From Orobanche coerulescens (Eukaryota; Streptophyta; Magnoliopsida; Lamiales; Orobanchaceae), in assembly GCA_033398695.1 (NCBI GenBank), contig CM065810.1, positions 144,833,858-144,897,857 on the forward strand: a stretch of DNA of 64,000 nt, given 5' to 3'. The notes under the pieces were generated by a model. The model did not search any database and was not told where the DNA came from. It was given only the letters and a program-made list of their open reading frames with translations. Positions 45,361 to 55,869 of the stretch are shown here, piece after piece (position 1 is the stretch's first letter; each line of letters begins with the position of its first letter). Both the position numbers and the translations under genes were made by a program.

Positions 45361-46128
45361 GGGGTTGTTTGTTTGGCTCTTAATGGTTACATTAAGAGCC
45401 TACATCTGAATCGCTAAGAGGCCAGGACTGTTTGGCAAAAAAAATATGTAGTGGTTACAATAACCTCTTAACCATTAAGCATTCATACCCCCTCTCAACC
45501 ATTAAGAGGCAAACAATTTCCAGATTTACCCCTCCTCTTAAATTAAGAATTATTATTCATAATTATTATTATTTTTTAAATAAATTTAAATAAAAAAATA
45601 TTAGACATAATTATTATTATAATTTTCTAATGAATTAAATTAAAAAATATTATACATAATTATTATTATTATTTTAAATGAATTAAATTAAAAAATATTA
45701 TGCATAATTATTATTATTATTATTATTTCAAATGAATTAAATTTAAAAATATTATACATAATAATAATTATTATTATTTTGAATGAATTAAATTTAAAAA
45801 TATTATACATAATAATTGTTATTATTATTATTATTATTATTTTAAATGAATTAAATTTAAAAATATTATACACAATTATTTATAAAAATTAGGGTTTTTA
45901 TTTATAAAAGGAGAGGTTTTGGTACGTAAGGAGAGGAAAAATGGGATTTTTAATCGCTACTTTTATACAGAAGGGTAAAATGATAATTTATTACCATTCA
46001 GAGTTACCATTCAGAACAGTTACCAAACAACCAAATTTCATTCTGCACTCAACCATACAGAGTCTCTCAACCATTCTGGCCTCTCAACCATTCTGCACTA
46101 AATCATTCAGCAACTGCCAAACAGCCCC
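45361..46128 (+). mobile_element. Tourist-like MITE (PIF/Harbinger type)
   Basis: 768 bp with imperfect terminal inverted repeats (GGGGTTGTTTGTTTGG at the left, GCCAAACAGCCCC at the right) and TTA on both sides (45358-45360 and 46129-46131), the usual 3-bp Harbinger target. The interior is AT-rich, and both ends carry repeated ACCATTAAG/ACCATTCAG words. No transposase, so movement would need an autonomous Harbinger element. The left arm carries a GTTT insertion relative to the right one. Confidence 0.82.
45580..45880. repeat. AT-rich tandem repeat inside the MITE
   Basis: About five degenerate copies of a 60-70-bp unit (AAATGAATTAAATTTAAAAATATTATA followed by variable ATT runs; unit split here for length). 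It probably expanded inside the MITE. Confidence 0.8.
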
Positions 46129-46213
46129 TTAGGGTCACAGCCCAAAGGTTTATTCAGTTCTCGACAACTAGAATATAATCACGGGTCATGCAATCTGACA
46201 ACAAAATATTATT

Positions 46214-46664
46214 CGTACTCATCAAGTAACGAACTCTAGAGGCCCCATCCGACCCTACTTGGCATCACACAAATACAGTTCGTACTCATAAAGTAACGAA
46301 CTCTAGAGGCCCCATCTGACCCTACCTGGCATCACACAAATACGGTTCGTACTCATCAAGTAACAAACTCCAGAGGCCCCGTCGGACCTTACCTACTTTG
46401 TTCGTACTCCTCAAGTATCGAACTCCAGAGGCTCCATCCGACCCTGCTTAGCGTCACAAAAATATGGTTCGTACTCATCAAGTAACGAACTCCACAGGCC
46501 CCATCGGACCCTACATGGTACACACATACACTGTTCGTACTCCTCGAGTATCGAACTCCAGAGGCCCCGTCCGACCCTACCTGGCATCACACAAATACGG
46601 TTCGTACTCATCAAGTAATGAACTCCAGTGGCCCCGTCGGACCCTACCTGGTTCTACACAATAA
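46214..46664. repeat. 67-bp tandem repeat, seven copies
   Basis: Unit begins CGTACTCATCAAGTAACGAA and continues with CTCCAGAGGCCCCGTCCGA. Seven units (one shortened to ~55 bp) lie within the split Ty3 LTR. Confidence 0.95.
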
Positions 46665-47886
46665 CATAGCCATCCACAACATATATCAACACCACATTCA
46701 CAAAACACAACACATATCAACAACACCACATTCACAACCCACAAGGAGATAAGCTTCTCAGACAACAACAAATAGCACCATCTCCTTACAAAGGAGCCAA
46801 CAACAATATCACACAAACACACACACACACACACCTTGCCGAAAGGATATAACATTAAGTCCACTAGCGATATAGTCATACACAACGGTACCACACGAAG
46901 AATAAGGCATTTCAATATACAACACTAATACACATTCTCTGACTGACACATTGTTCACAAACACACGAGTTGATTTTGAAGAAAACCTTTATCAAGAATA
47001 TACCGATTCTTTTGAAAGTTCATTACAAATATTCAAATTTCACATATAGTCAATTACCAACTATTACATCTATGAAACACGAAGTGTATGGGCAAGATAC
47101 TTGCCTCGAAACCATAAGCAATGAACGGATGTGGTCGAGAAGCCCCTGAACTTCCAAGAACAACCAAGAACCCGACAGCCCCACAAACACTCAATTCGGA
47201 TGAGGAATCAACAAATGATGATGTTAAACATGATCAAGACCTCGATATATGATGATAATCTGCTCAAGGATTGAAATCCTCGTCAAATCACCCAAAAACC
47301 GAGAGAGAGAGAAGTGAAAAATGGGGCTGAAAAATGCGATTGTCCTATTTATACACCTGAACAAAACGGTCCAGCAAAAGAACTCAAATAGTGCCGTGTT
47401 CCAACAGACGCTAATTATGCATTATATGCTGATAGTGTAGACTTTGCTATTTAGACCATAACTCATTCGCCCGGACTCCGATTGACTCACCATTTGAATC
47501 ATTGGAAAGCTAACTTGATGCTATATCACATTGTAACGTTTCAGAATTTTTTGACTTTATAAGTGCTGTGGTGATCTTACAAAGTCGACCCAAATGCACA
47601 ACAACGATACTCCTCGACAAAACAATGATCATTCAACATGCAATGAAATACTAACACACAACACCAACGATCCAAATAAAAAATAAACAAATAACAAAGT
47701 CCGACATACAATTATATAAACACAAGCGCCACATATCCACTTTACATCGTAAATACGATAGCACGATACCAATACGTATCAATGAACGAGTAAATAATAC
47801 TAACCGCTCGACAACAGAAAAACAATACACTGCATAAAATGACACACAATTAAAGATAACTGGAAATAAAAATCTCGGGTATTACA
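46665..47886 (-). other. U3 end of the split Ty3 LTR
   Basis: Non-coding LTR sequence. Includes a CA-repeat (46812-46835), the TATA box at 47345-47354 (minus strand) and, just upstream of it, a short GTGCCGTGTT word at 47391-47400 and an AACGG at 47364. LINE sequence begins at 47887. Confidence 0.7.
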
Positions 47887-48693
47887 AAAGCATCAACATT
47901 ATCATTGTTCGGTGTATTTTTATGCTCAGGGACCTCGCAGCGGTCCATATTAATAGTGGTCTTCTCGAAGCAAAAAGTAGGGGCACAGATACCTCTGTTA
48001 GTCATGTCCTGAAGAACTTTGTTTGTTGTCTTTCTAATATCTACATCCGGGATGGTTATCATCCTTTCAGCACCCTATTCTTTGTTCATCTTATTCCGCA
48101 TCAGTTTTTCTGTGTCTTTTTTCCTCTTACATCGCGGCCACGATGTTCTTCCATTGTGTTGCTGAGTGGGCTGAAAAAGTTGTCTGCAATTTGGATTGAA
48201 GAACCAGCTTGGAAGATGAAATTACTATTTTCTTCTCCACTCACTGAATTTAGAGGATTGGTCTTATTTTACCGACTGGGTACTCGCGATTTCTTCTTGA
48301 ATGCATAATTCTCTTACCATGCGTTGATGAGAAAGTTCGATTACGCAACACATCGAGGGCTCCATCTGTTTTCTTTCCATTGGGACCGAGGTTTCACCCA
48401 ACTTATGTTTTGCATCATTACTCGATTCTTAGCAGTGTCTGCGTTAAGACACCTATGGACTTGGTTTGACTTAGAGCTGGCTTCACTGCGGCTGTCCTCT
48501 TCCTTCAGTTAACAACCATACATTCTCCGAATTCTTTGTTTTTTGATTTATCCACAAGCCATTTTTGTTTCTTAGCCGAACTTGTAGACGTGTTTTCTGA
48601 GGCATTTTGATTGGTAAAATCTTAACTCGGAACATCTTGGCAATTATCTTTACTTGGGCAAAAGGATTTTTTATGGCCAACTTTCCCACAATT
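47887..48693 (-). pseudogene. LINE ORF1 fragment, copy 2, 3' part
   Basis: Same sequence type and orientation as 33258-34073, roughly nine in ten bases alike by eye. It encodes the C-terminal part of ORF1 in broken frames. It stops at 48693, where a plus-strand LINE is inserted; the 5' part of this copy resumes at 54399. Confidence 0.85.
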
Positions 48694-49599
48694 TTGATTG
48701 GTAGGCCGTGCTTTATTTAATGAAGCATGGTCGAACGTGTTTGCAGTTTCTACTGTTACTCACCTGCCACATGTTCATTCGGATCATGCACCCCTTCTTA
48801 TCCAGTGTCGATTTTCCCCGACTCGTCAAAAGTCGTCATTCCATTTCCAGAATATGTGGATTCATCATCACACATTTCTGGACACTGTTAGGGAGGTTTG
48901 GCTTATCCCGACTGGTTTAGTTGGCATGTATAATTTACAGGCCAAACTACTCAGGGTCAAGCACAGACTGAAACAGTGGAACTGGTGTGTTTTTGGAAAC
49001 CTTCATACGAAGTTGGATGAGGCCTTGAGGGCTACTGATGAGGCCGAGCGGCGATATGATTCGGACCCTACTCCAGAAAATAGAACCGCTATACACTGTT
49101 TTTGCGCTGAGTACCAACTTCGTCTCTCCATGGAGGAAGATTTCTGGAAACAGAAGGCTACAGTTCATTCGGTTGTTGAGGGCGAGCGCAATACCCGTTT
49201 CTTTTAGGGTTTTGCGAAGCAGAAGCATTGCCAGTCTTATATTCACAGTATCGATGATGATGGTACGACTATTGCTATTGAGACGGACATCCGTTCATCT
49301 GCTGTGAATTACTTCAGGACTCTGCTTACATCCGATGGTGATGTTCTCACCCCTCGGATGACACTTGTTTCCCTTCTATCCCCCTTATTTTGATTCTGAT
49401 AGTTTATGTGTCCCCCCATATCCCCAGGAGATTCGTGCTGCGGTTTTTGATATTGATCCTCATAGCACTTCTGGGCCCGACGGGTTTTCGTCTTTGTTTT
49501 TTCAGCATTGTTGGGAGATTGTATCTTTCGATGTGGAGGGGGCTGTGCTCGAGTTCTTTGATGGTCATCCCATGCCTCCGGCCTTCACGGCGACCACGG
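48694..49599 (+). pseudogene. LINE ORF2: endonuclease end, connector and RT start
   Basis: The 5' truncation leaves only the last endonuclease motif (SDHAPLL) near 48778. Then follow connector blocks (FHFQNMW, KQWNWCVFGN and ERNTRFF). A stop lies at 49205 and the frame changes near 49350. The RT palm start is seen in STSGPDGFSSLFFQHCWEIV near 49460-49520. The LTR insertion lies directly after at 49600. Confidence 0.9.
49595..49599. repeat. Target site duplication CACGG of the solo LTR
   Basis: CACGG at 49595-49599 is repeated at 51346-51350. Removing the LTR and one copy restores the LINE reading frame across the site. Confidence 0.9.
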
Positions 49600-51345
49600 T
49601 GTAACACCCCCGAGATATTCGGAGAATATCACAGAGCTGTGGATCCCTGCCTGGGACCCACTAGGCTAGTTTTTTTACATATAACGCGTCAAATTTCACA
49701 TGGTCCACTTGGGAATCAATAAATCCGATACAAATAAGGAGGTTCAAACCGATGACATCCAAGACCACTAGGAAATACATGAAAGTTATACATCAACCGG
49801 AAAAGGACTTTCCTAAAGTACTCGAGTACCATTTATTATAACAAGGATGAAACGGACCAAAGAGAATAATGCTCAAAATAAAGGGAACCCAACTAGCCAC
49901 GATCACGCCGCCATCATCATCGTACCGTCCTGCTCGCTCGTAAGGATCCTTAGAACATAAAAAACACAAAAGGAGTTTTCCCCACACGAGAGGGGTTAGG
50001 GCAAGTATTACAAGTGAAACGTCACATCTTACGCATAAAAGCATATGCACCAATTCAAAGCCATGATAATGATTTTACGGAAAATGCAATTATCCAAATA
50101 TATCTCAATAATGACAATATCTCTTGATTAGCCATGGACTCGACAATGCGCAAATCCCTCCCCGACCCCATCGGGTCATCTCGGAGTGGCTAACCCAAAT
50201 GTTCATGGAACCGTCCTAAGCGGAACCCTCCTCGGCCCCGCCTGTGTCCTCTAGGAGTGAACAAATATAACTCTCACACTCATATGCATTACTTTCCACA
50301 TTTAAGAATATAACTTTCACAAGAATCACTTGCCTGGAATGGGAGAAAAGGGTACGAACGACAAAGTCCAAGATTGAAGGATTCGACAACCCCGAACCTA
50401 GACAAATTCGTGATCAACCATCAATAATCTATCGGTAGGAAAATAAGTTGAATCCACCCGAATTTACTACCCACGATACATGTATTCCTAATAAAACTTC
50501 TAGATGGTGAAACTCACTCAACCATCCCAATACTCAACAATCTCCTAAATACACCAATAAACCCATTGGAAAACATGTATCCAAGTAGATAATCCATACT
50601 CCACATATTCCAATACAATAGCAAGGTAACTCAAGAGATCGGAAGGAAAACCCCCAAATCCCGAAATTCTAGGGTTATGTAAAGTTTACCTTGATTTGGA
50701 GCGGTGGAGAGGATTAAATGTTGAATAATCCGAACTAGAAGCTTAGAGGTGTTTCTAGATGATTGCAGCTCGAAGAACTCTTCACAAATCACCCGGAATC
50801 GCCCAAAATCACCCAAGGAAGGAGAAAGGGGATGAAATGAACTTCTCTCCCAAAAATTCGCTGAAAAAGGGGTGATCTGACTCACGTGCCGCGGCGCGGA
50901 CTGAGTGTGCCATGGACCGCGGCTAAAATTCGCGAGCAGCTCCCAGCTTAGTGCCGCAGCACGGCCACCAGAGGGCCGCGGCATGCGGTACAGCCGCTGC
51001 CAGGTTGAGTCTGCAAGGTGCGTGCCGTGGCGCGCAACCCCTTGTGCCGCGGCGCACACTGTTTGGGACCAAAAAGTGACGAAAAACGACCCGGGAAGAG
51101 AATAAACGTAATAGAACTCCAAACTTGGGAATAATAACACGAAATGGAATTGCGGGAACCCCAAAATGGCGGTTCCGAATGATGATTACGAAAATTGGTT
51201 CAAAGTCGCATGATCCGAATAAGAAAGAGTAAATTCGAAATGATATGAGCTCTAAGATCAACATCAACTCACTAAATACTTACAACGAGTGTTAAAATAC
51301 AGGAGCACGAAAATGGAAAAATTTACAAAAAGTACGGGTATTACA
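49600..51345 (-). repeat. Solo LTR of a Ty3/gypsy element
   Basis: 1746 bp running TGTAATACCCG...GGGGGTGTTACA on the minus strand, the same terminal pattern as the LTRs at 36111 and 35889, with a CACGG target duplication. It has no internal region, so LTR-LTR recombination is inferred. A GC-rich palindromic cassette lies at 50886-51060, 285-460 nt from its 5' end. ORFs inside it are chance frames. Confidence 0.9.
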
Positions 51346-51350
51346 CACGG

Positions 51351-52652
51351 TCATCTTGATCCCAAAGAAGCCTGTTCCGAGCGGTTGGTCAGATTACCGG
51401 CCTATTAGTTTGTGTAATGTGACCAATAAGATTATCACGAAAATGCTTAACGCTCGGCTCACTTATGTCCTCCCTCTTGTCATCTCTCCGAACCAGAGTG
51501 GATTCGTTCAGGGGCGGGTTATTACGGATAATATACTTTTGGCCTATGAACTGATTCACGACCTCCACGTCTCGGATTTTCATGGTGTCCTGAACCTTGC
51601 GCTGAAGCTTGATATGGCTAAGGCGTATGATAGGGTTCACTGGCATTTTTTACGTGAGGTCCTAGTGAGGATGGGATTCCCGGCTAGATGGATTCTGTTC
51701 ATCCGTCACTATGTCGATAGTTGCACGTTCTCCATTCTGGTGAATGGCAGCCCGACCAGTTATTTTGCCTCTAGTCGGGGTTTGCGTCAAGGCGACCCCA
51801 TTTCTCCATTGCTCTTTGTGCTTGCTGCCGATTACTTATCGCTACCGCTGATCGATTCATATGTGACCATCCTTTGATGAGGTATAGAACTGCCGGACGG
51901 CCTTTCCCCGTCTCGCACCTCTCCTATGTCGATGACATCATTATATTCACACGGGCTGTGGATGATGGGATCGTTGACCTTATGCGACTCCTGGATCACT
52001 ATTCCATGGCCTCCGGGCAGATGGTTAACATCCAGAAGAGCACTTTATCCTCGCTCAAGCACGCACCTCGCTGGCATCAGAGAGTTCATGATCTTATCGG
52101 TTTCCGTCAGCGTGATCTCCCATCACCTATCTTGGTGCACCCCTTTACAAAGGCTTTATGAGACGAGAGCTCTTTGTCGGGGTGAAGCAACTACTGCTAG
52201 ATAGGATCTCTGGTTGGTCCCATCCCCACCTTGCTTTTGGGGGTCGCTTGGCTCTTATTAAGAGCACTCTCTTCACGATCACTCGCACCTTCCTCGTGTT
52301 GGACTGTCCCAAAGATGTTATCCACGAGCTCGAGCAGATTACGGCGAGATACTTCTGGGGTGCTGTCGGTTCTAAGAGGAAGACGCATTGGGTCCGTTGG
52401 CAGCAGATTTGTCGCCCGGTCTCTGAGGGAGGCCTCGGGATTCGGAGCCTCCCGGATATGGCGAGAGCTTCTAGTTATAAGCTCTGGTGGCGTCTTCGCG
52501 CGGGCACATCTTTTTGGGCACAGTTTATGCTCCGCAAATACTGCTTCGTTGGCCCTTCTACGCCTATGTGTACTGCTCTTAAAGCTCATGCCAGCCGCCT
52601 TTGGCGCCCTCTCCTCCGCGTGGGTATCGAGGCTCAGGAGTTCATCTCTTAG
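51351..52652 (+). pseudogene. LINE ORF2: reverse transcriptase palm and thumb
   Basis: Carries WSDYRPISLCNV, FVQGRVITDNILLAYE, the catalytic LKLDMAKAYDRVHW block (residues 83-96 from the Met at 51356) and GLRQGDPISPLLF. After a frameshift near 51860 it carries SYVDDIIIFT (YVDD catalytic motif, about 51925). Another frameshift near 52130 leads into GWSHPHLAFGGRLALIKS. The order and motifs are those of plant L1 RT. Confidence 0.94.
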
Positions 52653-53527
52653 ACTCTCGGTAGTAGCAGCGGGGAGGTCAGTTTTTGGGATGACACTTGG
52701 ATTGGGGATAGGCCTATTTCGTCTTATTATCAGATTACTGGTAGACCCCATCTTAGTATTAATGATCTCTGGGTTGATGGGAGTTGGGACAGGGGTAGAC
52801 TCGAGTCCATTGTGGGTGAGGAGCTAGAATTTACCACTCAGTTCATAAAGGATATTCTCGCGACTCCCATTGTCGAGGAGGATTCGGATAGCATGTGCTG
52901 GAATCTTACATCTTCGGGTGCCTTCTCATTGTCGTCAGCTTGGTCTCACATCAGGGTGAGGGATCAGGCTAATCTCATTTTCGGGGCCATTTGGACTACC
53001 TTACTCACACCTACGATATCGGTGTTCATTTGGCGACTTCTACTGCGACGGATCCCGACTGATGATGTCTTACAGGGGAGGGGCGTTTCCTTGGCCTCGA
53101 GATGCTCATGTTGTACCCTTACCCCTACCCATACCTACTATTCCGAGACCCTTGCCCACCTTTTCTTAGAGAGTGACGTGGATCGTGACGTGTAGGAGTA
53201 TTTTGGCGCTTAGACTCATTTATCCTTACCCCATACGTATAATATCTTTGAGCTTCTAAGTTTTTTCTCACATGGCAACACACTTTAGGTACGCAACTTT
53301 CATTTATTCGTTGTCTGATCCTTTGGTTCATTTGGACGGAGAGGAATAGTGTAAAGCATAGGGCAGTTAGTTTTCTTGCTTCTCATGTTATTGTGCAGGT
53401 GGAGCGCCATGTTTCTTTACTAGCTGTTGCGGGGTTTATTTCTTCAGAGTTCTGAGCAGGGTGCTCGCTTCCTGACCATTTTCAGTGAGCTACTCCCTCT
53501 CCCGCCCAGACTCATCGCTCTGTTCCG
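52653..53527 (+). pseudogene. LINE ORF2: RT zinc-binding domain (zf-RVT) and linker
   Basis: The 52812-53195 frame has SVFIWRLLLRRIPTDDVL and a CSCC...HLFLES block, the zf-RVT pattern with one Cys pair and a His. Flanking parts 52653-52811 and 53196-53527 are continuous with ORF2 but in other frames with stops. Confidence 0.85.
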
Positions 53528-53959
53528 GTGGCTTGGCTTCGACCCGAGTCCCCTTGGATCAAGCTGAACACGGATGACTCATTTGATAGAGATACTCAGA
53601 TTGCTGGTGGTGGGGGTCTGATTAGAGATCATCACGGAGAGTTACTCCTTGCTTTCCACTCCTCTTTTCAGGCCCCTTCGAGCTTTGATGCAGAGATCCA
53701 GGCGCTTGCTGTTGGACTGATTTTGATTTCCCAGAGATCGAGACATGTTTGGATTGAGCTTGATGCTGCTGCTGTGGCGACCCTGCTTTCATCTGGCCGT
53801 CGGGGCTCTTGGCAGGTTCGTCACACCCTTATGTGTATCCGACACATTCTCCGAGGCATTCAGTACAGAGTCACTCACATTTTCCGGGAGGGCAACAGGT
53901 CGGCTGATTATCTCTCTGAGCTCGGCATGTCGTGCCCAGATTCAGACTTATACATGTGA
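53528..53959 (+). CDS. LINE ORF2: RNase H-like domain
   Basis: 143 codons with an RVT_3-type RNase H: KLNTDDSFD (first Asp), DAEIQAL (Glu), WIELDAAA (Asp) and REGNRSADYLSELG (last Asp). In the family the first motif is usually NTDG; here Gly is Asp. The frame is intact to the stop at 53957-53959. The upstream frames are broken, so a full ORF2 protein cannot be made. Confidence 0.9.
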   Translation: MAWLRPESPWIKLNTDDSFDRDTQIAGGGGLIRDHHGELLLAFHSSFQAPSSFDAEIQALAVGLILISQRSRHVWIELDAAAVATLLSSGRRGSWQVRHTLMCIRHILRGIQYRVTHIFREGNRSADYLSELGMSCPDSDLYM

Positions 53960-54398
53960 TACTGCTCCTCTATTTCTCCTCTCTCTTATACGGATGGACC
54001 AACTTGGCTACCATTCTTTTAGATTTAGGTAGTATTTTATCACTTGATTTATTGCTATGAGCCCGCTCATTAGCCCACTTTTTCTTAGTGGTGCACCTTG
54101 TATTTCTCTAGCCGGCTGCGAGCATTTTAGTTTCTATGATCCGGTTTATGGCCCACTTTTGGTCATAATTCGGATGTGACTTTTCACCTATCGGTCTGCA
54201 CATTAGCCCACACATTTAGTGGTGCACCTTGTAAATCTTTAGCGGGCCGTAGGCATTTAGTTTTTTTTTTAGATTTAGGATATTTTTGGTCATAATTCGG
54301 GACTGATTACTTGTACTCTCGATATTTTATTTATCTCACAGGTTGGTGGGTCCCGCCTCAACCCCCGTCCACAATGGACGTTTTTTCTTGAGAAAAAA
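53960..54398 (+). other. LINE 3' UTR with internal duplication and A tail
   Basis: Two copies of a ~120-bp unit containing TTAGCCCAC, TAGTGGTGCACCTTGTA and TTTGGTCATAATTCGG (about 54070-54180 and 54192-54300). The end has a small hairpin, CGTCCACAATGGACG, then TTTTTTCTTGAGAAAAAAA. Confidence 0.75.
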
Positions 54399-55138
54399 AC
54401 TTGGTAAATCTTATGGTTAACACAATCCCAATTCAAGGGGTACATCAGTTCGGACGCATTGAATGTGTTGCCATCTATCTTGATAGGATCTCTATTGCAC
54501 GTAGCCAACGATCGATAACCGATTCATTAAACATTTCAACCGGTAAATTCAAGACACCAACCTAGGTGATCGCACTCTCAAAAATATCCATATCTGCTCT
54601 AAAATTTGGTTGCCATTTATGAATAGATAAAAAACTCCACGCCAATTGCCATGGACCTCCAGTAAGTATATGTTCCCTGGTGTTCGCTGCAATTGACTTA
54701 AGGCAATAGGAATTGTAACCCAAATCGACTAAATCAAATTCGCCACCTCACATGTTGTCGATTTTATTGACAAGAGCTGGGTAGAACCACGGCTTACCAA
54801 GAATTTTGATGAGGATTGCCTCTTTCCATGGTCCTTCCATAGTTACTTGAAGTTCTGGGGCGAACACCACCTGCTTGAAAGGTATGGTCTCGCCGGCTGA
54901 AATAATTGTGATCATGTTTCTTTCTTCAACCATTTTTTATTCATCAACTTTGACATCTTTTCTTCCCGATCGCTTTGAGAAAATCTGCTCACATACGATT
55001 TCGCTCACCTTGTTCACCTTTGTTGAGAAAATGGTCGGAATTAGGTCCACATATAGGTTATTAAGTCGAATAAAATCTAATTGGATTTCATCAAATAGGT
55101 CGTTCTTGTGGTGGAAGAATTTGGGTGAATTGTTTTAG
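54399..55138 (-). pseudogene. LINE ORF1 fragment, copy 2, 5' part (DUF4283-like)
   Basis: Continues LINE copy 2 after the plus-strand LINE. The minus strand shows an ORF1 N-terminal domain: ATG at 54933 (MVEERNMITIISAG), WKEAILIKILGKPWFYPAL, a YCLKSI...GGPWQLAWSF block and CNRDPIKIDGNTFNA, the pattern of the DUF4283 domain of plant LINE ORF1. Several frame changes occur. The frame upstream of 54933 is partly open. Confidence 0.8.
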
Positions 55139-55433
55139 GTTGAAGGTTCCTTATTTTTCGATAATATCACATTTTCTTTGGGTAATGGGAACTAAATCTA
55201 TTTTTGGAAGTTTCATGTTTATAAGATAAGGTTAGGGTTTATGTTGATTTAAAAAATTTACATGTAAGTTCAATCCAAAACAGTACCTTGTTAGAGATAT
55301 TTTTACATATATCAAGGATTCATGGCTTTTGGTTATCTTAATTGTGATGAAATCTTTGAATTCTTGGAGCTATGGTCTCCCATTTTCAGGATTAAATCGA
55401 TTTGAAGAGGCTCTTCGATGGCATTTTTCACAT

Positions 55434-55717
55434 CAAGATATGTATCTTATGTTTTTCGAAGCTGTTTCTCCTCACTAGGACATCAAGTTTTCTTGGGCTA
55501 AACTTTAGTGGAAGGCAATTTCGTCCAAAGTGTCGATATTTTCGTGGAAGCAATTCGAGGAAGGATTCTGACAAAAGTTAATCTACATAGGACGGGCTTC
55601 AATCTAAACAATGTATGTCTTTTGTGTGTTAATTGTAACACGGTTTCAAAATCAAGCAACATCTTTTTGTGTCATGCCTGGGCCACATTAGTTTGGCTCA
55701 GATTTACAATTTGTTGA
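55434..55717 (+). pseudogene. Old LINE zinc-binding domain relic
   Basis: Reads as an RT zinc-binding domain with stops at its start: ILTKVNLHRTGFNLNNVCLL, then a C...C...H-type pattern ending CHAWATLVW. More decayed than the other LINEs here. The remaining 55139-55433 shows no feature. Confidence 0.6.
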
Positions 55718-55869
55718 GTTATGTACTTACCTACTCAACATCTTTAGATTAATTTCTCACTCATTTTGTTATTCTTTTAACGATTAGGAGTCGAATATCT
55801 TATATCGTATTCCATTAAGACTGCAAGTCTGATTTTGTGTTGATGCTGCAATTACTCAGACTTGTATTG

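Larger units (their letters stand above)
35889..47886 (-). repeat. 5' LTR of a minus-strand Ty3/gypsy element, split by later insertions
   Basis: On the minus strand it runs TGTAATACCCGAG...GGGGGTGTTACA. Its own sequence is 35889-36110 plus 44906-47886, about 3.2 kb; 36111-44905 is an inserted Ty3 element with its second target copy. A TATA box (GTATAAATAG, minus strand) lies at 47345-47354. The stretch 47441-47523 matches 36392-36463 and 42361-42432 of the inserted element, so the two are related families. Confidence 0.82.
48694..54398 (+). mobile_element. 5'-truncated L1-type LINE, plus strand
   Basis: Contains the end of the endonuclease (HSDHAPLL), the connector, RT, zinc-binding domain, RNase H and 3' UTR ending in a short A tail (54392-54398). 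It is inserted in the minus-strand LINE copy 2, of which about 31 bp (equivalent to 34074-34104) are missing at the site. A Ty3 solo LTR at 49600-51345 splits its RT. Confidence 0.9.
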
